Origin: CAYZED01 sp964477445
GTDB taxonomy: Bacteria; Bacillota; Clostridia; Lutisporales; Lutisporaceae
Assembly (NCBI GenBank): GCA_964477445.1
Contig: CAYZED010000023.1
Coordinates: 1 to 39,060, forward strand
Direction of reading: 5' to 3'
Length of the DNA stretch: 39,060 nucleotides
The stretch's first letter is position 1. Every line of letters begins with the position of its first letter. A model generated the notes under the pieces. That model made no database searches and had not been told where the DNA came from. It was given only the letters and a program-made list of their open reading frames with translations. A program made the position numbers and the translations under genes. Positions 24,116 to 32,741 of the stretch are shown piece after piece.

Positions 24116-27100
24116 ATGCAAACTAAAAGCTATTCTATGTTTAAGAAAATTGTCTCCTTATCTCTTAGCATTCTTATGATTGTAACGCTGTTTATTCCAA
24201 GCCAAATGAATGCTTATGCTGGAGTAACAGAACTCAAAGACAAAGCAACAGGAATTGTTTATACCACAGATGGAGTAATATTTCGCTATGAGGGGAATGC
24301 TACTAATTTGATTATTCCAGCCAAACTGGGTAAAACAACTCTTAAGAAAATTTATGAGCAAGCTTTTGCTCTCAAAGAAAATATACTCATATCGGTTACG
24401 TTACCTGATACGATAACAGAAATCGGTGCCAGTGCATTTGCTGGCATCACTTCTTTAAAATCAATAAAACTACCTAGCGGATTAAAAATAATAGATGGAG
24501 ATGCGTTTGCAGAGTGCACTTCATTAAAAGATGTAGTAATCCCAAATGGAGTTAAAACGATTGGTATGGGTGCTTTTTATGACTGCAAATCTTTAACAGA
24601 AATAAATATTCCTCAGAGCGTTACATCAATCGGATTTAGTGCATTTCAAGACACATCAATTACAGCTATTTCAATTCCAAGTGGAATTACTAATATCGCA
24701 GCTGCCGCATTTGCTAACACTAAATTAAAATCTGTCATAATACCAAAGACAATTAAAAGTATTGATAGTATGGCCTTTTATGGATGCAAAGACCTAACTT
24801 CAATAGAAATACCAAAGTCTGTAAAGAAAGTTAGCTACCAAGCTTTTGACAACTGTCCATCGGTAACTATTTATGGTGAAAATGATTCCGCAGCTCAACG
24901 GTATGCTGCATATTATAAGAGGAAGGTTGTTTATCCAGATGAAAAGCAAGGGACAACGAGTCCTATTATTAGTTCGAACCAAATCGTAACACCGCAAGAT
25001 ACAAAAAATATAACTGTTACGGCGACACCCTCAAAAACCAAAATTGCAGTAAATAATTCATCAAAGGAATTAGAGTCGTATACTATAGACGGTGATGACT
25101 ACTATAGAATTACCGACTTGAGTCAAATATTAGCAGGAACAGACAAATCATTCGATCCAGCATATGACGAATATTATGATTTTATTCAATTGACTGCTAA
25201 CGTTGATAGTGAAGCAATCAGAGTAATAAAAAAAGGTGATGGAAAAGAAAAACAAGCGATAAGAGTTTACCCAACGATTTACTATGGAGTCACTGAAATA
25301 AGCGGATTAATAGGTGTTTATTCTATTAATGATGAAGATTTTTACAATTTATCAGAGGTAATGAATATAATTGATTGTGGAGTTATTAAGAATTCAAAAA
25401 CAGGAGTGCTCAATATAAACACAAAGATAAGTTATGAACCGGCAGATTCTCCAGTTTTTAAGGCTGTTCCCAAGGGTGATGCAACATATATGAAGACTCA
25501 AAAAGCCTTATATGCCGCTTACTTAGCTGGGAAGCAGAGTGTAAATGCTGCTGGCGTTAAGATACCTGATAATACGACTTTTTACGTACCTAGAGGAGTT
25601 ACATACGGTGGCGGTGGTAATGGGAATATATATTTTGGAAATAACTCAAGTTTTGTTGTAAGAGGTTCTTGGAGTGTAGAATATCCAACAAGGTCGCTTA
25701 GGCTTAAGTCCGCTAGCACAAAAAATGCGACTTATAATTATGGATATAATCCTCTTAGTAGAAATAAAGAAAATGTCTATATGAATAGTAATGTTGTGAA
25801 TATAGATGGTTATACAAGTCTGTTTGGTAGTTTTCCATATGATAATTTGCCGATTGATTCAGCAAAAATTTCATATGGTAATGTTTCTAATGGCGTTTCT
25901 AAAATTATACTTAATATTAAAAGGGATAAGTTAGATTGCGGAAAAGGTTTATTTGTTTACTTTCATGCTAAAAATGGATTGTCATATGGACATTTATTTA
26001 ACAATTTTAGTGAAGCAGTAGATTTGACACCACAATTAGTGGAAATGATAGCTCTAAATATGGGGAAAGAGGCTACTGTTGATAGAATTGATATTCAGAG
26101 TACAAACGGTACTTCATATTCTGACGCAATTTCGTTGCCAGTGAATTGGAATATTTCAACTTCAGGCCTTGCTCCAACAAATATAAAAACAGTAAACTAT
26201 GTTGATCCTTCATATGGTAATAGTTTGACTTTTGATGGGCTCTCAAAGAATACATATATAGCAAAATGCCAATTTAATAAAGGCTCTGAATATAGAGTTA
26301 TTTCGCCAGCAAATAATTATAAGGTAGTTCCATTTCAAGAATCACCTGGAGACTATGAGATTATTGGAGAATCGTCAAATATAGCACTCTTTACAGGCGT
26401 TAAGGAAGAAAGTGGCAAGGATTCCTATACTTTCACAGTTTCACCATTTTCAAATAATTTAGACTATGTATCCGATGACAATGAATATACTGAACAGGCA
26501 ACACTCACTACTGAAAACAAAAAAACATATTTAAATTACGAACTTAATAAATTGGATGCAGAAGAATCACATGGATCTTCAACAAGTTTATTGGTTAGAT
26601 ACCATAAAAAAGGTGATCCAGCGGATGTTCTTGGAGTAGTAACATATTCAGGTAGTATATTAATTGATAAAGCTTCAAGAAGTGGAAAATTGGATTTGAC
26701 ATTATCATTGTCTGATCTTTATAACAGTAAGGGTGCTATAAACATAGACAAACTATATGTTTATAACTATGCAAATTGTTCTTTAGGTGATTTTAAGATT
26801 CCAAGTAAGAAATTTACTATCGTTCCATGTGATTTTATACCTACGCCTATTGATTCTGCTAAGTTAGGTACCGATACGACAATATATATAACTTCAGATA
26901 GTTTGCTAACAAGCGCGACAGAACCTATTACGGCAACTTTCAAAGTAGAAAATTATATTACAGGATACAAATCTTTACAGATATCACCAGCTGGTAAAAA
27001 CCAATGGGGTCCAAATCTACTTAAAGATGAATTTAATATGTATGATGTGCTTGATCTAACAATTACTTATGATCCAACATCGCCGCGATATGACTTTAAA

Positions 27101-27550
27101 GCCATTTCTAACATTGAAGAACCAGAGAATAATACTGATATAATTAAAAATGTTTGTTTTGCTGGAATAACAGCGGCAGGCGGGAAAATAAGTCTAGAAG
27201 GTTGGGGGAGCTATGACGAGGTGGGAATAGTTACCAATAACGACAAAACGATAAAATTAAAATCTGGCTCTTTCGGCACTGATACGATAGATGTTACACT
27301 TTTTCCTGGAGCAGATATTAAGACATTTAAGGCATCAGACTTTTCACTATCTTATGATGATTTTGCTTTGACGCCGTATAAAGATCCTTCGATAAAAATA
27401 TCAAGTCTTTCACAGTTGACGGGTGGTAGTGCAAAATTAACCTTTACAAGATATTTTGACCCAGCAAAAGAAAACAGACCTTTTTTAGGAGTTCTAAAAC
27501 TTTTATACAAGGGATATGTAGTTGGTGATGTGAACTTCACAAATTTTTAG
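24116..27550 (+). CDS. Large secreted BspA-like leucine-rich repeat protein
   Basis: 1144 residues. A signal peptide is clear: basic MQTKSYSMFKK, a hydrophobic core (about 12-30) and a cleavage site near MNAYAG. Residues about 80-270 are BspA/LRR_5 repeats, each with the pattern SIxIPxxxxxIGxxAFxxC. Residues about 305-420 resemble the copper-amine-oxidase-like N-terminal fold found in clostridial surface proteins (DDYYRITDLSQILAGTDKSF). Residues 430-1144 are beta-rich and I do not recognise them. No LPXTG or S-layer anchor is seen at the C-terminus. LRR_5 proteins commonly mediate adhesion, so a surface role is likely but inferred. Confidence 0.85.
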   Translation: MQTKSYSMFKKIVSLSLSILMIVTLFIPSQMNAYAGVTELKDKATGIVYTTDGVIFRYEGNATNLIIPAKLGKTTLKKIYEQAFALKENILISVTLPDTITEIGASAFAGITSLKSIKLPSGLKIIDGDAFAECTSLKDVVIPNGVKTIGMGAFYDCKSLTEINIPQSVTSIGFSAFQDTSITAISIPSGITNIAAAAFANTKLKSVIIPKTIKSIDSMAFYGCKDLTSIEIPKSVKKVSYQAFDNCPSVTIYGENDSAAQRYAAYYKRKVVYPDEKQGTTSPIISSNQIVTPQDTKNITVTATPSKTKIAVNNSSKELESYTIDGDDYYRITDLSQILAGTDKSFDPAYDEYYDFIQLTANVDSEAIRVIKKGDGKEKQAIRVYPTIYYGVTEISGLIGVYSINDEDFYNLSEVMNIIDCGVIKNSKTGVLNINTKISYEPADSPVFKAVPKGDATYMKTQKALYAAYLAGKQSVNAAGVKIPDNTTFYVPRGVTYGGGGNGNIYFGNNSSFVVRGSWSVEYPTRSLRLKSASTKNATYNYGYNPLSRNKENVYMNSNVVNIDGYTSLFGSFPYDNLPIDSAKISYGNVSNGVSKIILNIKRDKLDCGKGLFVYFHAKNGLSYGHLFNNFSEAVDLTPQLVEMIALNMGKEATVDRIDIQSTNGTSYSDAISLPVNWNISTSGLAPTNIKTVNYVDPSYGNSLTFDGLSKNTYIAKCQFNKGSEYRVISPANNYKVVPFQESPGDYEIIGESSNIALFTGVKEESGKDSYTFTVSPFSNNLDYVSDDNEYTEQATLTTENKKTYLNYELNKLDAEESHGSSTSLLVRYHKKGDPADVLGVVTYSGSILIDKASRSGKLDLTLSLSDLYNSKGAINIDKLYVYNYANCSLGDFKIPSKKFTIVPCDFIPTPIDSAKLGTDTTIYITSDSLLTSATEPITATFKVENYITGYKSLQISPAGKNQWGPNLLKDEFNMYDVLDLTITYDPTSPRYDFKAISNIEEPENNTDIIKNVCFAGITAAGGKISLEGWGSYDEVGIVTNNDKTIKLKSGSFGTDTIDVTLFPGADIKTFKASDFSLSYDDFALTPYKDPSIKISSLSQLTGGSAKLTFTRYFDPAKENRPFLGVLKLLYKGYVVGDVNFTNF

Positions 27551-27570
27551 AGTGTTCTAGAAACCAATTA

Positions 27571-27599
27571 TTGACAAAAAAATCTTTTTATGTTAAATT
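27571..27599 (+). promoter_or_regulatory. Probable sigma-A promoter before the small protein/GNAT pair
   Basis: Perfect TTGACA (27571-27576), a 17-bp spacer and TAAATT (27594-27599). A second isolated TATAAT lies at 27688-27693, closer to the gene. Both are downstream of the BspA-like gene, so the pair is likely transcribed on its own. Confidence 0.6.
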
Positions 27600-27723
27600 A
27601 TTAATATTACTTTCTTATAGATAAAAAGGATATGGATGGAAACTAAAAATTAGTATTTTATCTATGTATAAAAATTATTTTTAGAGGTATAATTGATATA
27701 GGATTATGAAAAGAGGGATGAAA

Positions 27724-27900
27724 ATGGCTACAAAAAGCATTTTGAAAGATATTGACATTAGAGAAAAACACATGGGAAGAAAATTGGTTAATGCATTAGA
27801 AAATGCGAAAGGTAAACACTCTAAGGTAGTTGAATTTTCGAGGGCTTGTTCAACAATAAAAAAAGGTCAAATTAAAGAATTGTTTAGAGTTACTAAATGA
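27724..27900 (+). CDS. Small basic protein (candidate antitoxin-like partner of GNAT)
   Basis: A 58-residue protein, MATKSILKDIDIREKH to RVTK, rich in lysine and arginine. The frame is open from 27706, but ATG 27724 has AGAGGG six bases upstream. Its stop codon overlaps the start of the acetyltransferase gene (ATGA), so the two are translated together. I recall similar short proteins beside GNAT genes in Firmicutes, but I cannot name a family. A partner or antitoxin role is inference from size, charge and overlap. Confidence 0.7.
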   Translation: MATKSILKDIDIREKHMGRKLVNALENAKGKHSKVVEFSRACSTIKKGQIKELFRVTK

Positions 27901-28520
27901 GCGAAGAAGCCACAATAAAAGGATTTAGTATTATTAATTTAGATGATATGTTAGCTGAGCTTGGGGAGGATAGAGTTAAATCTATTCTCTCTGATTTTTC
28001 GTGCCCAATAAACAAAGATGTAGAAGAGTTCCTTCATAAAAAAGCCATTGAATTCTCGCTCAAAGCTCTTTCAAAAACGCATCTTGTGTTTTGTTCGTTT
28101 AAAAAATCTGTAACTCTAATAGCATATTTTACAATTGCTACGAAGTTTATAAATTTAGGTAAGCATTCTTTGAGTACTAGTCTTAGAAAAAGAGTGTCAA
28201 AGTTTGGTACGTATGATAAAGAATTAAAAAAACACATAATTGCAGCACCTTTAATTGCTCAATTGGGTAAAAATTATAAGTATTTTGACAATAATCTCAT
28301 AACGGGTGACGAGATATTAAAAATGGCATGTGAAAAGATTTCGGAGATGCAATCAATAGGTGGGGGCAAAATATGTTATCTTGAATGCGAATCCACACCA
28401 AAACTAATTGAATTCTATACATCAAATGGATTTGTTTCATTTGGATGTAGAACGCTTGATAAAGACGAAATTAATGCTTCGTCATGTCGAAAACTAGAAC
28501 AGATGCTAAAGTATTTATAG
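27897..28520 (+). CDS. GNAT-family N-acetyltransferase
   Basis: A 207-residue protein with a diverged GNAT fold. IIAAPLIAQLGKNYKYFDNN, the helix GDEILKMACEKISEM, CYLECESTPKLIEFYTSNGF and FGCRTL follow the usual beta4-alpha3-beta5-alpha4 order. The N-terminal 60 residues are helical and not recognised. The gene overlaps the upstream small gene by 4 bp. GNAT enzymes in such pairs can be toxins that acetylate aminoacyl-tRNA, but ordinary protein or metabolite acetylation is equally possible. Confidence 0.75.
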   Translation: MSEEATIKGFSIINLDDMLAELGEDRVKSILSDFSCPINKDVEEFLHKKAIEFSLKALSKTHLVFCSFKKSVTLIAYFTIATKFINLGKHSLSTSLRKRVSKFGTYDKELKKHIIAAPLIAQLGKNYKYFDNNLITGDEILKMACEKISEMQSIGGGKICYLECESTPKLIEFYTSNGFVSFGCRTLDKDEINASSCRKLEQMLKYL

Positions 28521-28539
28521 ATATGAAAAACCACTTTCC

Positions 28540-29757
28540 CTAATCGATATACTTCTTAACCAAACTAATTAAAAAAGCATTAATAGTAATCAATCCAAAA
28601 AGCCCCTCTGACAATGTCAGCAGTCGGGCTTTTTCCCCTATAGGGACCAAATCGCCAAATCCGATAGTTAAGAAAGTACTACCAGAGAAGTACAATGCTT
28701 CGAAAAAGTCTAAAGGTCTTAGTCCCACATTAAAGATCATATTTGGATTCATATAAATGAAAGCATATGCAAGAAAAACAATAGCTCCGATTAGGAGTAT
28801 TCGACTAGGTCGAAGAAAACCGCCGGTTAATCTGGTGAAAGCCTTTCGTATAAACCCTTTTTGACCATACAAAGCTTCGGTGTATCGAATAGTAGTAAAA
28901 CTGTTCCGATTCCCTGCAATCGTCGTATTGTGCTTTAAAAACGCCAAAGTTTGTAAAATAGCATATTCGTTTTCATACAATTCAGAGGCACTAGCGAGTT
29001 CCGAAGCCGATTCGCTATTGATTTTGAACAGATTTATACGCCTATCAAAAAATATTCCGATATTTGACACGTGCCTCTTGATTTTTTTATAGAACTTCTC
29101 AAGTTTGTTATCAGTTTTTTTGTCCATCCTAAATAGGTGATCTTTAAGCATAGGGAGTTTTCTAATGTTTTTTATGCTCACTTGTGTATAGCTGAAGTGA
29201 AGCTTTGAGAAATTATTATCTATAGATTCATAAAAGCGAATATCGTTTTTTATGGCATCAAAAACACCAGCCTCAACATCTCTCATAGATAGCAGAAGAA
29301 AGTTATTAGAGCTGAAGAATATACTGTTTGAGACTCGCACTCCTTTAACATTAAGGACTTTGAAATTTGAATTGTATATACTTAAATTAATAAGATTAGC
29401 AATAGAATGTATATTAAGTTCTTCCATAAAAATACAATTATCGATATATATATTTTTTAGACGTGGCTCTCGTTTCCCAATGGTGAGTTTCTTAACAAAA
29501 ATACAATTTGTAAAAACTATTTCCACGCTGTCAGTTAGCCAAAGATTATCAATATCAATGATGGCGTTAATGAGAGTTACTTTTTCTTCGTAAATTCTAT
29601 TTTCAGTAAAATCAAAATAGTGGTCAGTCAGAGTGTAAATGTTTTCTTTATTTATTAGAACAAGTGGGAAATCAAAAGGTATATGTTCAAGTACCTTAAA
29701 AAAGCTTTTTTCATTGTGAATTCTGTGGTTGAAAAGAATTTTGCCAAGATCACTCAT
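28540..29757 (-). CDS. Beta-helix-like repeat protein fused to a two-helix K+ channel pore (second copy)
   Basis: A 405-residue relative of the protein at 3885. The N-terminal 200 residues contain repeating strands such as EIVFTNCIFVKKLTI and IYIDNCIFMEELNIH, more degenerate than in the first copy. The C-terminus has a transmembrane helix (about 318-338), a pore loop with the filter TIGFGDLVPIG (about 364-374) and a second helix (about 380-400). TIGFGD is a K+ channel signature. The start follows a GGGGGG-containing ribosome binding site. It is the only core-composition gene on this strand here and diverges from the gene at 29856. Confidence 0.8.
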   Translation of the reverse strand: MSDLGKILFNHRIHNEKSFFKVLEHIPFDFPLVLINKENIYTLTDHYFDFTENRIYEEKVTLINAIIDIDNLWLTDSVEIVFTNCIFVKKLTIGKREPRLKNIYIDNCIFMEELNIHSIANLINLSIYNSNFKVLNVKGVRVSNSIFFSSNNFLLLSMRDVEAGVFDAIKNDIRFYESIDNNFSKLHFSYTQVSIKNIRKLPMLKDHLFRMDKKTDNKLEKFYKKIKRHVSNIGIFFDRRINLFKINSESASELASASELYENEYAILQTLAFLKHNTTIAGNRNSFTTIRYTEALYGQKGFIRKAFTRLTGGFLRPSRILLIGAIVFLAYAFIYMNPNMIFNVGLRPLDFFEALYFSGSTFLTIGFGDLVPIGEKARLLTLSEGLFGLITINAFLISLVKKYID

Positions 29758-29855
29758 AAAAACCCCCCATTTCTTTCGTTTATAAAATCATATCATAATT
29801 AACATTTTCTTGGTATCATATGAGTATGATTTGTTTGAAGGAGTTGGATAATTAA

Positions 29856-30371
29856 ATGTACGAGGGGCCTAAACTTAATTCTGATGTAGCGTTAAAAGAT
29901 TTAAGCGAACTCTTTAGAAATGAGTTTAAAGATAAGTTGGCAGAATTTAATATTGAATTGGTGTTTGAAACTTTGCTTGAATACTATACTGGGGCTTGTA
30001 GTTTAGTGGTTCAAATGAATTCAGACTCTAAAACTAAAGGCAGAGTTGAAATGATCTATATGGTAGATTGTTATAAGGAAGATTTTCTTGAGGGAAGTGA
30101 ACGCCTTTATAGCTTTTTTAATAGAAAAATTGTTCAGCCTTATATGATGTACTTTAAATTATCTAAAATAATAGCCGAGCACGGCATAACCAAAACAGTA
30201 TTTATTAAAGACTCGGTAATAAATGAAGCGATTTTGGCAATAAGGTTAGGAAAAGATCAGATTTTTCTTGATGTAAATGGGCCGAAATTATTAGATAGTC
30301 TGGAAAGTGGAGAATCAGATTTAAAAAATCTCATTCAGTGCTTAGCGCTTGGGCTAGGGGGACTAACATAG
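29856..30371 (+). CDS. Hypothetical protein, 171 residues
   Basis: A soluble, mildly acidic protein, not recognised. It is mostly predicted alpha/beta, with hydrophobic patches such as LAIRLGKDQIFLDVNGPKLL near the C-terminus. ATG 29856 follows AAGGAG at 29838-29843, a rather long gap of 12. It is transcribed divergently from the K+ channel gene across 98 bp, so the two may share control. No function can be given. Confidence 0.7.
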   Translation: MYEGPKLNSDVALKDLSELFRNEFKDKLAEFNIELVFETLLEYYTGACSLVVQMNSDSKTKGRVEMIYMVDCYKEDFLEGSERLYSFFNRKIVQPYMMYFKLSKIIAEHGITKTVFIKDSVINEAILAIRLGKDQIFLDVNGPKLLDSLESGESDLKNLIQCLALGLGGLT

Positions 30372-30390
30372 TGCTTGGGAACGACAGCTA

Positions 30391-30500
30391 TTAAAGATCC
30401 GCCGAAGCGAACCATAGGGTTCCATAGCGGGAAGAAAGCTGCGAAGCCGCATTTCTACTTCTGCCTTGAGAAAACATTTTATTAAAAGTTCTATACAAAA
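30391..30500 (+). other. GC-rich foldable stretch, possible structured RNA
   Basis: After the stop of the 171-residue gene the sequence becomes locally GC-rich and foldable. CCGC (30399-30402) pairs with GCGG (30427-30430), and inside it GAACC (30409-30413) pairs with GGTTC (30418-30422). A GCTGCGAAGCCGC segment follows. It lies between a coding gene and a terminator and matches no RNA family that I know. From 30540 to 30800 I see only AT-rich non-coding DNA. Confidence 0.35.
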
Positions 30501-30505
30501 ATAAA

Positions 30506-30536
30506 ACAAAAGCACCGTGCGAGGTGCTTTTGTAAA
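30506..30536. terminator. Bidirectional intrinsic terminator
   Basis: ACAAAAGCACC (30506-30516) and GGTGCTTTTGT (30523-30533) pair perfectly around GTGCGA. The T-tract is good on the minus strand and acceptable on the plus strand. Confidence 0.85.
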
Positions 30537-30803
30537 AAAATGAGGGGGAGGAATAAGAGTTTACTTGCCTTACTAGTCTCTTTAAACTAATTCTAGCTAA
30601 ATGAAGTGCATTTGTATATAGATATATCGTTCTATTTACATCATCTTTACATATGTGAAAAAATTGTAACAATTATGTAAGATGTTTGTGAAAAGCATGG
30701 TATATTTATTGTTTTTTCACTAATTAATATAGTAAAAAAGGTAATAAAGCTGATCTGTAGAATTAGACTTATATCAAAACAATTTTGACAGGAGGAATAT
30801 GCT

Positions 30804-32540
30804 ATGAGTAATGACGAAAAAAATAGCAATGATGCATTAAGTATTCGTGTAATACTCCAAAATGGTGAAATAAAATTTTACCCTAAAGGAACAATCCTAA
30901 AAAACATAGCAAAAGAAAACAGTTCACTTTGCGCGCATGAGATTGTAGGAGCGATAGTAAACAATAATCTTAAGGAGCTCTTTAAACCACTTGAAAAGAA
31001 TTGTTCAATTGTATTTTTTGACATTTCCTCGATATATGGTAATCATTTTTATACTAGGAGCTTAGCATTCCTATTTATAATCGCGGCAGAGGAATTGTTT
31101 CCGAACGCCAGAGTTACTATTGAGCATTCAGTTAACAAAGGATACTATTGTGAGATCATAAATGGAAGCGGAACTGAAAATGGAAACGGAAGTGAAAACG
31201 GAAGCGGAAGTGAAAACAAATTTTCAGAAGAAGATAGTAATATAATAAAAGCAAAAATGAAGGAGCTAGTGGAACGAGATATTCCTTTTGAAAAAAATGA
31301 AATGCTCACTCCTGATGCAATTGCTCTATTCCAAGGTCTTGGTAAAAAGGACAAAATTTCTTTGATGAAGCACAGAACAAAACCAGAAGTTAACGTATAC
31401 AGATGCAACGGCTATTACGATTATTTTTATGGATTTATGGTTCCGAGCACTGGGTATCTGAAGGTTTTTGATTTAGTATATTATTCACCGGGATTTATTC
31501 TGAGATTTCCTGAGAGAGTTGATCCAAAGGTCGTTCCACAGTGGATTGAACAAAAAAAACTCTTTAAGATATTCAGAGAAGCTGATGCTTGGGGCAAAAT
31601 CCTTGAAATGGAGAACATAGGTCATCTCAATGACGCGATTGATCAAGGCCGCACGATTGAGTTAATTAATATTGCTGAAGGTCTACATGAAAAGAAATAT
31701 GCCGCTATTGCAGACATTATAGCTAGTAAACGCGATGATATTAGATTAGTTCTTATAGCTGGGCCGTCTTCTTCCGGAAAGACTTCCTCAGCGCATAGAC
31801 TTTCCACTCAGCTCAGAATAAATGGACTTAAGCCTATTCCGATTTCTCTTGATGATTTTTTCTTAAATAGAGAAGACACCCCTACGACGCCTGATGGAGA
31901 ATATGACTTCGAGACAGTTCATGCGCTTGACATAAAAACCTTTAATGAAGTAATGACTAGTTTAATTTCAGGCAAAGAAACTGAAATGCCAAGTTTTAAT
32001 TTCCACACTGGTAGTAGGGAATGGCAAGGGAAGAAACTTCAGGTTAATGATGAGCATATTTTGGTGGTAGAAGGGATACATGGGCTTAACGAACTACTCA
32101 CGTCGAGCATTCCAAAAGAACAAAAATTCAAAATATATGTCAGTGCGCTCACCCATTTAGGAATTGACGATCATAATAGAATTCCAACCTCAGATCTTAG
32201 ATTAATAAGAAGAATTACGCGTGACTTTCAGTTTAGGTCTGCTAGTGCCCTAAAAACTATTAGGATGTGGGAATCTGTAAGACGCGGCGAGGATATTTGG
32301 ATTTATCCTTACCAAGAAGAAGCTGATGTAATGATGAATTCTTCATTAGTATATGAACTCTCCGTACTTAAAAAAATTGCTATGCCACAGCTAGCACTTA
32401 TTTCAGAGGATGTACCTGAATACATTGAAGCTAAAAGATTGATAAAGTTCTTAGAATATTTTTCGGACATTGACATGGCAAATGTTCCATTAAACTCAAT
32501 ACTAAGAGAATTCATAGGAGGAAGCTGCTTTTTTAAGTAG
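30804..32540 (+). CDS. TGS-domain nucleoside (uridine) kinase family protein
   Basis: 578 residues. A TGS-like domain (about 12-75) and a second segment resembling the threonyl-tRNA synthetase editing-side region (to about 250) precede a P-loop kinase. The Walker A is AGPSSSGKTSSAH (about 319-331), followed by PISLDDFFLNREDTP and VVEGIHGLNELLT, as in uridine kinases. This architecture occurs in Clostridia and Thermotoga; the true substrate is not certain. A low-complexity insert of GSEN-like repeats (about residues 119-140) interrupts it. The start ATG 30804 follows CAGGAGGAAT. Confidence 0.88.
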   Translation: MSNDEKNSNDALSIRVILQNGEIKFYPKGTILKNIAKENSSLCAHEIVGAIVNNNLKELFKPLEKNCSIVFFDISSIYGNHFYTRSLAFLFIIAAEELFPNARVTIEHSVNKGYYCEIINGSGTENGNGSENGSGSENKFSEEDSNIIKAKMKELVERDIPFEKNEMLTPDAIALFQGLGKKDKISLMKHRTKPEVNVYRCNGYYDYFYGFMVPSTGYLKVFDLVYYSPGFILRFPERVDPKVVPQWIEQKKLFKIFREADAWGKILEMENIGHLNDAIDQGRTIELINIAEGLHEKKYAAIADIIASKRDDIRLVLIAGPSSSGKTSSAHRLSTQLRINGLKPIPISLDDFFLNREDTPTTPDGEYDFETVHALDIKTFNEVMTSLISGKETEMPSFNFHTGSREWQGKKLQVNDEHILVVEGIHGLNELLTSSIPKEQKFKIYVSALTHLGIDDHNRIPTSDLRLIRRITRDFQFRSASALKTIRMWESVRRGEDIWIYPYQEEADVMMNSSLVYELSVLKKIAMPQLALISEDVPEYIEAKRLIKFLEYFSDIDMANVPLNSILREFIGGSCFFK

Positions 32541-32555
32541 AAGAAGCTTGTAAAT

Positions 32556-32609
32556 GAAAGAAGTTTGAAAGAAGTTTGAAAGAAGTTGAAAGAAGTTTGA
32601 AAGAAGTTT
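32556..32609 (+). repeat. 11-bp tandem repeat, five copies
   Basis: GAAAGAAGTTT is repeated head to tail at 32556, 32567, 32578 (one T short), 32588 and 32599. It lies between the kinase stop codon and the tig promoter. It may affect spacing or be neutral slippage. Confidence 0.9.
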
Positions 32610-32633
32610 GATTTTACAAAGAGAAAATGTGCC

Positions 32634-32661
32634 TTGCATACTTTATCCCTTGTGATATAAT
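32634..32661 (+). promoter_or_regulatory. Sigma-A promoter of tig
   Basis: TTGCAT (32634-32639), a 16-bp spacer and TATAAT (32656-32661) preceded by TGA, an extended -10. It lies 80 bp before the tig start. Confidence 0.75.
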
Positions 32662-32741
32662 GTATTGTGCATATACTAGCGTATTGTAATTATATGTAAA
32701 AAATTCTTATAAATAAGGTTATAAATTTTAGGAGGAAAATC

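Noticed and set aside
30391..30480. Known riboswitch, SRP RNA or 6S RNA
   Set aside because: None of the conserved cores that I know (c-di-GMP, T-box, SRP domain IV GGAAGGAAGCAGC-type loop, 6S bubble) is present; left as an unnamed foldable stretch.
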